Source: Yamagishiella unicocca
Lineage: Eukaryota > Chlorophyta > Chlorophyceae > Chlamydomonadales > Volvocaceae
Assembly: GCA_003116995.1 (NCBI GenBank)
Contig: BDSL01000066.1
Span: forward strand, 186,001 to 250,000
Length of the DNA: 64,000 nt
Direction: 5' to 3'
Shown in pieces: positions 40,501-50,255 of the stretch (its first letter is position 1; the number at the start of each line of letters is the position of its first letter). A model generated the notes under the pieces. That model was not told where the DNA came from, made no database searches, and saw nothing but the letters and a program-made list of their open reading frames with translations. A program made the position numbers and the translations under genes.

Positions 40501-43500
40501 CGTCTTCTTTGCTGCGGTTGTCCCGCATGACGCGGGTTTTCCCTACCCCGCCACTACTCCGCCGCCACCCCGCCAGCGCCCCAAGTATCCACACGCACGC
40601 CTTCGGTAACGTCGCTGGGTTAGGGGGGAGCGGTACGGCAGTACGACAACGCAATCGTGGGCCGCCTCCTTGCGTACTTTTACAGAATGCGACGCACACG
40701 CGCACAAACACACGCATACACAAACGCACCCGTCCGCAGTCCGGTTTGTTGACGTTCAGGGGAGTTTCGCGGCTTAGCGGCACTTAAACCCACCGGCCCT
40801 GCCCTCCTTCCCCTCCCCTGGAGCCCACATACACACGCACCCGTCCGGCCCTCCTTCCAGGCGGTGAAGAACTCCTCGTTCGTGTCCCAGTCTATCTGCT
40901 TGCATATCGGGTTGCCGCTCATGCGGTTGAAGTTGGGGGTGTGGGCGCCGACCTGCGGCCGGGGGCCCGGGGCCAGGGGTCGTGTTTATCAGGCCGGAAG
41001 GCCAGACGGAGGGGGCCAAGCCGGGGGGGGGAGGGCAGGACCCGGGAGCGTGGGCCGGGGTCCTGGAGGGCCGGTGTCGGAGGCCCAGGCGCGTGATTAT
41101 TAGGGCCGATGCGGTTGTCGGTATCACCGTACGAAGGGCGGCATCAGGCGAGACGCGCTAGTCCCCACTGCCAGGGTTTCGGCCGGCAACTCGGTAACTC
41201 ATCAACTCGGCGCAGTAGGGTGTTCAGCCGCAGGTGGCCGGTGCGGCCGCAGCGCAGCGCAGCCATCCGTCCATACCCATCCCGAGTCACGAGCGGTGTC
41301 GTACGGTCGTACCGTCGTACCGTGTAGAAGAACTCCCGCCACAGCAGCTGGCCGCGCAGGGAGACGGGCGGCTGGGAGTGGGCCTTGTGCTGCCGATACA
41401 CGCCCAGCAGGCGCGAGTGGAACAGGCGCGGCGAGAGGCAGCCGAACTTCAGGTAGGGCGACAGCACGGTGGTGGCGGGGCGATCGAAGGCGGAGGGGTC
41501 GGTGTCGGGCTTCTGGAAGCCGGCGACCCACTTGGGATCGGCGAAGGACGCCTCCAGCCGCGCCAGGGCCTCCGTCTCGCCGCCCTAGAAACGCAGGGGA
41601 ACGGGAAAGGGGGGGGGCGACCCAAAGGTTGCGTTGTCGTACTGCCGTACGGTACGGAATGTGCGACGTGTGGAAGGGTGGCCGGAGGGCGGAGGTTAGG
41701 GTGGTGCTATCGCCCGGAGGTCACACGGGACGAAGGGCAAAGTTGGGGGACGCTGCAGAGGCGTACGATAGCCCAGGGAGCTGATGGCTGCCCTGGAGGC
41801 GGGATCTCGACACTCACAGGCCCCTTCCCAGCAGCGCCGAAACCAGAAACGGAAGCCGAAACCGAAACCGAAAACCGGGACCGAAACCAAAAACCGGAAC
41901 CGACACGGAACCAGAACCGGAACCGAATCCGGAACCGAAACCGGATCTTGACCTAAACCCAAGTCGAAGCGAAAAAACAATAACCGAAACGGCAACCGCA
42001 ACCGCAACCGCACTTTGAAGATGGTGCTGGGCGGCTCCTGGAAACCCACTTCCTGCCACGTGGGCACGGCGGTGGCGGCGGTGGCGGCACTCGGCATGTC
42101 GGCCGCGGGCGGCGGGAGGGCCGCGGGGGGGTCGGGTGCTGGCGGCTGCGGCTCCCCCACTCTGTCCACCAGCTTGCAGAACGACTGCATGGTCAGGGGG
42201 GGGCTGCCGCCGTTGCGGGCCACAAGCATCTCCGTGTCCTGGGTAGGGCGGGAGAGAGGAGGGGGGGGAGGGCGCCGGGTGGAACAGCTGGGAGGTGGGG
42301 GGAGGGCGAAAGTTGGAGGGGGGGTGGCGGCGCAGAGTGCTAGCAAGGGATGGGAGGAGGGTTGGTTGGTTGGTTGGTTGGTTGGTTGGTTGGTTGGTTG
42401 GGGTGGGTGGTTGGCTGCGGCAAGGTACCATAGGACACAGACGGGCCGCACGGGGTGAACTCGGGAGGCCGCCTACAAGTGAATCTCAACTTGACGGGGC
42501 GAACCCGTCCTAAGATTGATTCGCTGCTGACGCGGCCAGAATCACAACAGAGGCACACCGAACGGCAACGCACCTACTGTGATCCGCCGTACGCTGTACG
42601 CGCCCGCCGCCGCCCCGCCCCTCACGCCCTAGCTGTGAGCCTACGGGTTTCCTCTCAAACCCACCCACCCCCGCCGCCAACAGCCCCATCCCGCGCGCTC
42701 CCCCACCCCCTCCGCCGCCGCGCCCGCGCACATAGAGCGTGTGGCTGATGGCCGCCTGAACCTCCACGCCGGCATCCGCCGCCAGCTGCCGTACGCGCTC
42801 GTCCCTCGCCTTGGCGTACGGCTCCGTATCCACCTCGAAACACAGCTTATGGATCCCCCACTCCTTGAACACCCGGGGGAGGACCTCCTCGGGCTTGCCG
42901 CGGAGCACCAGCAGCCGCGACCCACGGGCCTTGAAGCTGCAGGGAGGGACAAGCACGGGGACGGGGTCCAGGAGGGTCGGTTGCCCCTAGGGGGCAAGCC
43001 ACGCCTCGGCCGCGGCTGCGGTCGCGGCTGCTTAACAGCAAGCGCGTGCCGCTTCAACCGTGCCGCTGTAGCCCCGCCTGCCCGCCCCCGCCTGAAAGGG
43101 GTTTTCCTTCGTACACGGGTTTTCCTTCATACACGGGTTTTCCTTCGTACACGGGTATTTCCTCGCAAGCCCCCGCATGTCGTGCCCGTGGCTTGGTCCG
43201 ACTCGTGCCCGACTGGCCTCGTCCTCGTTCATTCCACGCCTTGGCCACCCGCCCATCCCCTGCCTCCGATTCCCCCCCTCGACGCGCCGGTCTCCCTGCT
43301 GGTTTGGGTCAGCCCCCGCACCCCGCACCTCTCGTCCAGGTCCCTCAGCGACTCGAGGAGGAAGTTGTACCTGTTGACGCTGACCCTGCACAGCACAGCA
43401 CAGCACGGCCCAGCACAACGCAGCGCGCCGGCGGGGTCATGGCGCGCGGATCGTGTGCGCGGGGTGCTGATGTGCGGTGCGGTGCCGATGTGCAGTGTCG

Positions 43501-44598
43501 GTGGCGAGGATCGGTTGGGGATCAGCCGCCTACATAATGAGGGAGGGGGCCGGGCCGTGTGGCTGGGTTCCCTGCTGGCCGCAGGAGCATTGCGTGCCGC
43601 GCGTGTGACGGCTCGAGATATGTGTGACCAACGGCCGTAAATAAGTGTGACCAACGGCCGTGTAAGTGAGCGTGTGTGATCAACGGCCGTAATCGCACGC
43701 ACTCCAACAAGTGTAGGCTCGCAATCTGTGCGCGGCCGGCGGGGCCCGGTGAAGACGTGTGGCGGCATGCAAGAGGCGCCCGGCGGAAGCCAGCAGGCGG
43801 CTCGTCGGTCAACGCCGTTGACCAAACGCCGCCGGGTGCATCACAGATCTGCTGCTGAGGATTGGTGTCCTGCAGGTTGTTGTTTGCTGCTGTCGTCGAA
43901 CTCAGGTTCTGCTTTGGCTGGGCGTCACACTCAGGCTGCCGACGGCCCCTAAGAGTACGACCACGTGATGCACCGGGGTACCGCTACACCACGCCGTGAT
44001 CCTGACTTGCCGTACAGTTCGCCCATGTGCATGCTTACTTGTAGGACGATTGCTCGAGGAAGAACGGGTCTGCAGCATGGGGGCGGATCGGCGAAGATGT
44101 GCAGGCGAGGGTGGGATGGAGGGGATGTGGCGAGAAGGCCCGGCTGCACGACATAGGAGACGGAGGGCAGAAGCTAGCTGACGAACAGTCTTCGGGCACG
44201 CGGTTGGGTGTGTATGCCGAGGGGAATTGTGAGGGAGGGCGGTCACCCAACGAAGTCGATGGGGGTCAAAGTGTCGGCAGCACGGTGTCGCTCTCGTAGC
44301 TTGCATGGCTATGCCCGTGGTGGTACGTGCCGTACACCGGGGTCGTACGTAACCTGATGCGCCTTTGCCGCACAGCTCCCATCGTAGGACCCTGAGGAGC
44401 CCCTCCCACCCGCAGCTCCTTCCTTCGCCAGCTTCACGGGTCAACGCGGGTCAACGCAGAGGGGTGGTGAGTCCACCCACCGAGCACGAAGACGGGATAG
44501 ACGTGAGCAGCGTCCTTGCATGCCTCCAACAGGGCTGGATTGTCGTGCAGTCGCAATCCCTTTCGGAACCACAGTATGCTATTCTTGGTGCCTGCCAT
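37516..44598 (-). CDS. aCRY: Animal-like cryptochrome / (6-4) photolyase family (aCRY)
   Basis: Eleven GT-AG exons: 44598-44481, 44069-44039, 43385-43329, 42936-42732, 42238-42014, 41584-41321, 40952-40841, 40200-40043, 39499-39372, 38952-38770 and 37825-37516, giving 596 residues. The start [20 protein letters not shown] is the classic photolyase N-terminus and the only in-frame ATG there. FAD-domain blocks [23 protein letters not shown] and [14 protein letters not shown] are intact. Numbering of the spliced product puts Trp322, Tyr373, Trp376 and Trp399 (electron-transfer chain), His357 and His361 ((6-4) active site) and Asn395 exactly where they are described in Chlamydomonas aCRY, which strongly supports every upstream splice. 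The known protein is a flavin photoreceptor responding to blue and red light and also repairs (6-4) photoproducts. The last exon encodes a Lys/Ala-rich tail with [10 protein letters not shown]. Introns hold many module copies. It is divergent from the aminotransferase gene. Confidence 0.95.
38112..38190 (-). repeat. Dispersed module, reverse copy
   Basis: On the plus strand it reads AAACGTCTGTTCTAAACGG, TTCTCGCATCCACGGGTC, TTCCTCGAAACCCCACCCAC. It lies in aCRY intron 37826-38769, sense to the gene. Its GTGGGTGGGGTTTC end resembles a splice donor. Confidence 0.8.
38995..39060 (+). repeat. Dispersed module, forward copy
   Basis: It reads GGTTGCAAGGAAAACCCGTG, TACGAAAGGAAACCGCTTAGG. It lies in aCRY intron 38953-39371, antisense to the gene. 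Confidence 0.75.
40424..40490 (-). repeat. Dispersed module, reverse copy
   Basis: On the plus strand it reads CGTCTGTTCCAAACGGG, TTTTCCTCGTATCCACGGG, TCTTCCTCGAAACCCACCCA. It lies in aCRY intron 40201-40840, sense to the gene. Confidence 0.8.
41838..42010. repeat. Degenerate ACCGAA/CCGGAA hexamer array
   Basis: Many AACCGAAACCGGAACC-type units in aCRY intron 41585-42013. On the gene strand the array begins right at the splice donor, GTGCGGTTGCGGTTGCGG. Confidence 0.9.
42361..42402. repeat. (GGTT)n microsatellite
   Basis: About ten GGTT units in aCRY intron 42239-42731. Confidence 0.95.
43090..43185 (-). repeat. Dispersed module with expanded CCCGTGTACG subunit
   Basis: On the plus strand there are three units of GGGTTTTCCTTCGTACAC, then TATTTCCTCGCAAGC. 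It lies in aCRY intron 42937-43328, sense to the gene. A different subunit is expanded here from the one expanded at 21935-22045. Confidence 0.8.
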
Positions 44599-45083
44599 GC
44601 AGGCGACCTCGCGCCGCGCACTGCGCGCGTGCAGTCGAGTATGTGTGGCCCGGGTCGCTCGCAGCGCGAGGGGTGCGCGATGTGCGCTGAATGTGGCCAC
44701 TTGCGTAAATTGTGTACAAAAAGGAATAGTGTTTGGAACTAAGCGTAACGCGGCAATGGTTGGGTGTCGTTGAGTGTTTTCCAACTATTCAGGCAACGGA
44801 CACCTGCCCCACTCAATACTGCCAGGCGTGATCCTCCTTTTCAGCTTGTATGGTAACGTATCGGAACGCTATGAGTCAATTGTCCTTGAGCGTTGGGGAA
44901 GCAAATAAGAAAAGGAAGCGCAAATAGTCGCGCAGGCTTCGGAGCATCTCGGCCGAGCTGTTAACGCATTTGCAGGCTTACATCACTTACCGTTTTACAA
45001 TTCAAGATTGATATAGCGAGTACTGTATTTATAATTAGCTGCAGACCCATTGCCATACGGTCAGAGCTGCGACGGCGCCCACG
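44599..45083. promoter_or_regulatory. Divergent promoter region between aCRY and aminotransferase
   Basis: The start codons of aCRY (-) and the aminotransferase (+) are 485 bp apart. A TATA-like TATTTATAATT lies at about 45026-45036, about 50 bp upstream of the aminotransferase ATG. No equally clear TATA box was seen on the aCRY side. A palindrome-like TTGAGTGTTTTCCAACTATTCAGG region and AT-rich stretches occupy 44760-45040. Confidence 0.55.
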
Positions 45084-48000
45084 ATGGACGAACGAAAATT
45101 TAGAAGCAGTAGGGTGCCATCTCCCGGCGTCTTCCTTTTAATGGACGATGCTAAGACGCGAGCGCGTGCCTCTGGAACTACCGTCATCGATTTAAGCATC
45201 GGCGCTTCTGATTTGCCCCCGCCACCAGAGGCGCTTGAGGCACTCAAAGTACGTGCGATTACTGCTACAAAGCAAGGCGATGATGGTGCAAACGTTTCTT
45301 CGCGTGGTGTATTTTATGACGTGAGGGACCGTTGTGTTTCAGGTAGCAGCCTGTTCCCCCTGCCCTTGTCGCGCGGCTTTGGATACGGTAGCAAGCAACG
45401 TACACCCAACTGAGGCCCTCACCCAGGACTCATATCTTCCTTTTCATCCCCACTTTCCCTCTTTATCGCCTCTGTGACAGTCTTCCGTTGACGACCCCAC
45501 GACCCATAGCTACTGCTTGAAGAGCGGCACCATGCCGCTCCTCGAGGTACGACGACCTTCGGGTGACGCTTTTAGTCATGCACATCGTTACACAGCAAGC
45601 GACAACGGTGCCCAGATGTGAAATCATCCGCCGGACGCCAACACCCGCCCGCCGCTAGGGATGAACAAAGCTGATCCAAAGCCTGTTTCATCACGGGCGC
45701 TAGTTGCCCCTGGCCTTGGGCGGGGCACGTCTGGTCGTCTGTGAAAGCAGCCGCGATGCCATACACTGACGGGCGCGGGGGCGCACATGTGTTCATCCTG
45801 CAGGCCGCAACGGAGTGGTACGGCAACCGGTACGGCATGAAGCTGGACCCGTCCTCTGAAGCGCTCAGCCTCATCGGCGCGCAGGAGGGGCTGGGCCACG
45901 CGCTGATGGCCGCTGCGGACGCAGGTGACGTCATCCTGATGACGAGCATCGCCTACCCCAGCTACTTCGGCGCGGGTGAGGCTTGAACCTGCGACCTGGG
46001 CAAGCAGGCAGGAGCCGCGTTCCATTTCGTGTAAGCGCCCCATCCTGCCCCCAAGGGCAAACAAGCCAACAGCGCCTGCCGCACTGCGGTGCTTGGCTCC
46101 GAATGTGTAACGTAACATGGAGTACGTTGCCTCCCGCCGTTTTTTTTGCTACTGCTGCTGTTGAGCAAGCAAAGCATGCAAGCAAGCACGCGTCCGCACA
46201 AGTAAATACGCGCAATAGGCAGTCGCTAGGCACCCTCCTGCTCCTCCCCCTCCTGCTGCTGCCCGCTCACCCTCCCTCCGTCTGTGTCCCTCGTGCCCCT
46301 CCCTCGTGCCCCTCCCGTGTGGTCCCGGGACACGTGTGCCTGGCGCAGTGCAGGTTGCGGGGCTGGTGCCCGTGTACATGCCGCTGGGGCCCGACTTCCT
46401 GCCTCTCCTGGACTCGCTGACGGCAGCCGACCTCGAGCGCGCTAAGGTGATGCTGCTCAACTACCCCAACAACCCCACATCGGCAGTTGCCACCCCGGAG
46501 TTCTTCCAGCGCGCGGTGGACTTGTGTCGGCGGTACGGCATCCTGCTCATCCACGACAATCCGTACGTGGATCTGGTGAGCAGTGGGATCGACAGGGAGC
46601 CCGTGTGAATGGCACGGGAGGAAGTGACGGAAAGGAAAATGGAAGAGCGAAGGAAAGGAGAAAGGAAAAGCATTACGCGCTAGCTACGTGCCAGAGAGTT
46701 TGAAACGCGCGTTTGGCTGTGCATGCCGGAGCATTTGTTTTGAGCAGTGGGGGAGGGAATCAGGGTTGACGGCAGGCATTGACGGCGAACACCCAACTGT
46801 CAAGTCGTTAGCCCGAGACAAACATGGCTTGCTTCCACACGCGCCGGCCCCACGGACGCGCAGGTGTTTGGCGAGGAGCCGTCACCCTCACCGCTGTGCC
46901 TGCCGGGGGGCCGGGACTGTGTGCTGGAGCTCTTCTCCTTCGCCAAGTCGTACCACCTGGGGGGCTTCCGGCTGGGTTTCGCACTCGGCAACCAGGACGC
47001 CATCGCCTCCCTGGAGGCTCTCAAGGCGCCCATCGACTTCAACCAATATAAGGTGCGCGGCTGAGCTGTCAACCTGCAGGTGGGGAGCGGGTATGCTGTG
47101 AAAGGTAGTTGCTTTCCTTGCTGGGGCATTCTGCCGGCACGCCCTCGATCCACACGCGTTGACGGAAGAGGCGAGGACTGGGGTTTAAGCCAGGGGGGGG
47201 CCAGGAGCACGCACAGGAGCGCCGTCGGGGGGCTCGAGGAAGACCCGTGGATGCCCGAAAAAAACGTTTAGAACAGACGTTTGGAGATGCATGCTGGAGA
47301 ACTGGGTTGGGGAGGCTAAAGCTGAAGGCCGTAATATGACCTTTGGCGGCTAAGCTAAGGCGGCTACGGCGAGACGACATGAAGCGAGACCCCGCGCGAC
47401 GCACGGAAACGTTTCGCAGAACCGGTTTTGGGCGCTAGCAGGAGAACTGGGGGAGTTGGTGAGCTATGGGAGAGCGGACAGCGCGGTCCGGTCCCGGTCC
47501 CGCCGTCTGGGGGAGTTCAAGCTTCAAGGGGCGTCGAGAGCCCCTGCCTGGCGCGTATGTACACGCCTGTTTGGCTGCGTCCCCCAACCACCTCAGTCCT
47601 GCTGATCGTCACTGCAAATGCCGCCCTGCTGTTGCGCACCTGATGCCCATCCTGATCCTTGCCCTGACCTCACGATGCTTGAGATGATCCCGTTCCTGGA
47701 TCCCGATCACGCCCCTGCCTGCTCTTCCCGCACCGTCGCCCAGGGCATCATGCGCATGGGGGTCACCTGCCTGAAGCTGCCCCACGAGGGGGTGCGGAGG
47801 GACGCGCTGGTGTGGGAGCGCAGGGCGGCGGCGATGGCGGCGGCGCTACAGAGCGCGGGGTGCGAGGTCAGCATGCCGGTGGCAGGTGGGTGGGTTGCAA
47901 GGAAAACCCGTATACCGGTCCGAATGAAACACCATTTGGAACATACTGTTGGGTGGGAGTTTGGAGCCAGGCCGGGCGGGGAAAGACAGGTAGGGCCGCT

Positions 48001-48525
48001 GGACACCCAGTTGCCCTGCCCCGGGAACACGGACGAGCGCACGGCCCCCGAGGTGCCACCAAGTGCAGTGTGGTGGGTGAAGGTGTGACGCGGGTTGCGC
48101 CGGCGAGGGGGCCGAGCGCTACTGCCACGACGCATGGTACGAGCCCGCAGCCGTACCAGAGCCGATCAATTAACGGAGAAGGCCCTTCCTTTCCAGAAGC
48201 AAGGCAGGCCCTCACGCACGGACGCAGTAACGCATGAACTCCGAAGACAGACACGTCTCTGATGCTGATTCAGCGTGTTTCCCTTCACTCAGGCATGTAC
48301 CTGTGGCTGGCACTGCCCTCTGGCGCCGACGATGTGGAGTTCTGTCAGCGCCTGGTTTCCCAGACCGGCGTGGCGCTGTCACCCGGACAGGGTTTCGGAC
48401 CTGGCGGTCGGGGCTTTGTGCGCGTGGCGCTGGTCCAGCCAGAGGACACCCTGGCGCAGTGTGCGCAGCTGATCGCGGTCGCGATGCGGGAGGCCGGGGC
48501 GGCAGCCAGGAGCACGTGCCAGTAG
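45084..48525 (+). CDS. PLP-dependent class I/II aminotransferase, LL-diaminopimelate-aminotransferase-like
   Basis: Seven GT-AG exons: 45084-45248, 45481-45546, 45804-45975, 46349-46575, 46864-47052, 47744-47885 and 48293-48525, giving 397 residues, the usual size for fold-type I aminotransferases. Family blocks are in order: [12 protein letters not shown] near the N-terminus, [31 protein letters not shown] (172-178), DNPY (204-207), [15 protein letters not shown] with the PLP lysine at 238 and the phosphate Arg246, and GFVRVAL with the substrate-carboxylate Arg364. The pattern, including the N-terminal S-D-L-P-P-P, is closest to the aspartate/LL-diaminopimelate aminotransferase group of plants and cyanobacteria, which would place it in lysine synthesis; the substrate is not provable here. 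No obvious transit peptide precedes the conserved N-terminus. Exon 2 encodes only 22 residues. Introns 5 and 6 carry module copies. Confidence 0.9.
47215..47320 (+). repeat. Dispersed module, full forward copy
   Basis: It reads CTCGAGGAAGACCCGTGGA, AACGTTTAGAACAGACG, then GATGCATGCTGGAGAACTGG. It lies in aminotransferase intron 47053-47743, sense to the gene. This and 21385-21470 are the best matched pair. Confidence 0.85.
47886..47950 (+). repeat. Dispersed module starting exactly at a splice donor
   Basis: The intron opens with GTGGGTGGGTTGCAAGGAAA then ACCCGTATACC and CATTTGGAACA. The first two bases are the GT donor of exon 47744-47885. In other copies the same GTGGGTGGGTTTC end is present but inside an intron. 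Confidence 0.75.
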
Positions 48526-50255
48526 GGAGGGAAGGGCAGGGGATTGCCTGACCAAGGGGGGTTGCAATGAAAACCCGTACCAAGGGGGGGAGCGGTAATC
48601 GGTGCGTGGTCGAGATGACGTGGGCGAGATGTAGGCTAAGCAGCTTGCTGTGACGTTAATGCGAGCAGGTTTCGCGATGTTGTGGTCCTTGGCGTAAGGG
48701 ACGAAGAGCGGCAGGGCCCGGTCGGGCTTGCCTCCTGTCCCCTTCTCGGATCATCGTAGTTGTTGTAACGGTTACCGTGGGTTCCAGAACAAGAGGTAGT
48801 GTGGCCGTTGGCCGGAGCGAAGTGGTGGGACTCGGAGGTGCAAGGAGCCAAGGACACGCAGCGGATCTGGCCGTTGAGCATGAGCTGAGCGGGGCGACCA
48901 TGATTCGGCGGCTGCACCAGGTTACTGTGACTACGACTACATACAGGACTCGAATCGCGGCGGCGACGGTGGCAGCCGTGCGCCCGCGACTGCCCTCCGC
49001 AACACCGCCAAGTGCTGCCACCCAGCTCGGGCTGGCGGGTTGCCGATCCATGGGCAGCAGCGTGGTCGATACAAGTGGTGTGGCGAGGATCGTGGGCTGC
49101 AAGGGTTGGACTGGGCAAGCGCCAGGTGGAAATAGGTGCGAGGGGACCCAGACTCCTCAACAAGTGCTGACGGAGACGCAGTGTCCACCTATGGCCTGCG
49201 CCTCGCTCAGTGTTTGTGGTTTGTATTGAAGGTGTGTGTGGACACCACAGGGAACAACCTCACTGTGGGGGGAGTGTCACGCCTACCTTGTGTCCGTGGG
49301 GGACAGTCTTCTCGTCCCCGGGTGGAAGTGTCCTGCTCGGGGCTTGTGAGCTTTGGGATAAGAGGTGGGCAGTTGCTCTGATTGCATCGTGGCGGCCCTC
49401 CACTGGTTCTTCGGTTGCGGGTCTGCTAGGTGTGTTGATGGTCGGTTGCTGATAGGGGAGTCTTACAACGCAATTTCCCCTGGTTGCTGGCTGCTGCTGT
49501 TTTTGCCTCTAGACTGTTGCTTGGTGCCTAAGTGAATTGCCACTCATGCGGTGCGGCTGGATTTCTGTCTCTTTCGTCTCCTTCATTGTCCGGCGATATG
49601 CCCGGTGGTCCTGCTTTTGGTGTGGAGCCGATAGGGCTTGCCGTGGGCCACTGTCGTTGGCATCAAGCCGCGACTCCCTTCCTCCCATTGGTCCAGACGT
49701 CCAGATCATGCAAGAAGGCACCCCTTGCATGATGACGCATCATGGAAACGTAATGCTGCGAAGAACTAGCAGGTGATGGTGATCATCATCTGAGGTTATG
49801 CCCTGATGGTTAACAAAACTGTTGGTTGACGGTTGGGCCCGACTTACCCGCGCCATCCCACGCTGCTCACCGCCTGGGATGGAGGTTAACCGGCCTACGG
49901 GCGTGCTGAGCATATCTGCCGATTTTGCGCGTGCGGCGCTGTCGAGGATGAAATGTACGTTTTTTAAGGAGTGGCCTATGGGAGCTTGCGAGCGAAGTTC
50001 GAGGACGCGACCAACATTCCAGGGCCACGACAACGGGATAAGCGCCTCCTCTGGCCGTGGCCAACTTTCTCTCTTGCGTTTGGGACACTAGGCACGCGGC
50101 GATGAAGCGTTTCGCGCTCAAATGTTCACGGGGGGACGAGGATGCACCCGCCCGCCGACGTGTCTTAAGAAGACTTATAACCGTTCGTGGCCCCTCCCCC
50201 CGCTTTTACCGACGTCTCCGCACTTGTGCGGAAGTTGTAACTTGTAACCGAGTAG
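48526..50255. other. Spacer after the aminotransferase
   Basis: It contains a partial forward module copy (GGTTGCAATGAAAACCCGT, about 48560-48580), a 160-bp repeat at 49007-49165, and no supported exon. The first exon and promoter of the plus-strand gene seen from 50256 onward may lie here but were not identified. Confidence 0.45.
49007..49165 (+). repeat. 160-bp dispersed repeat, copy 1
   Basis: It matches 51208-51365 almost base for base (GCCAAGTGCTGCCACCCAGC ... GGAAATAGGTGC ... ACCCAGACTCCTCAACAAG), differing by a few substitutions and an 8-base difference near 49137. A third, diverged copy is inverted at 55515-55645. Confidence 0.9.
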
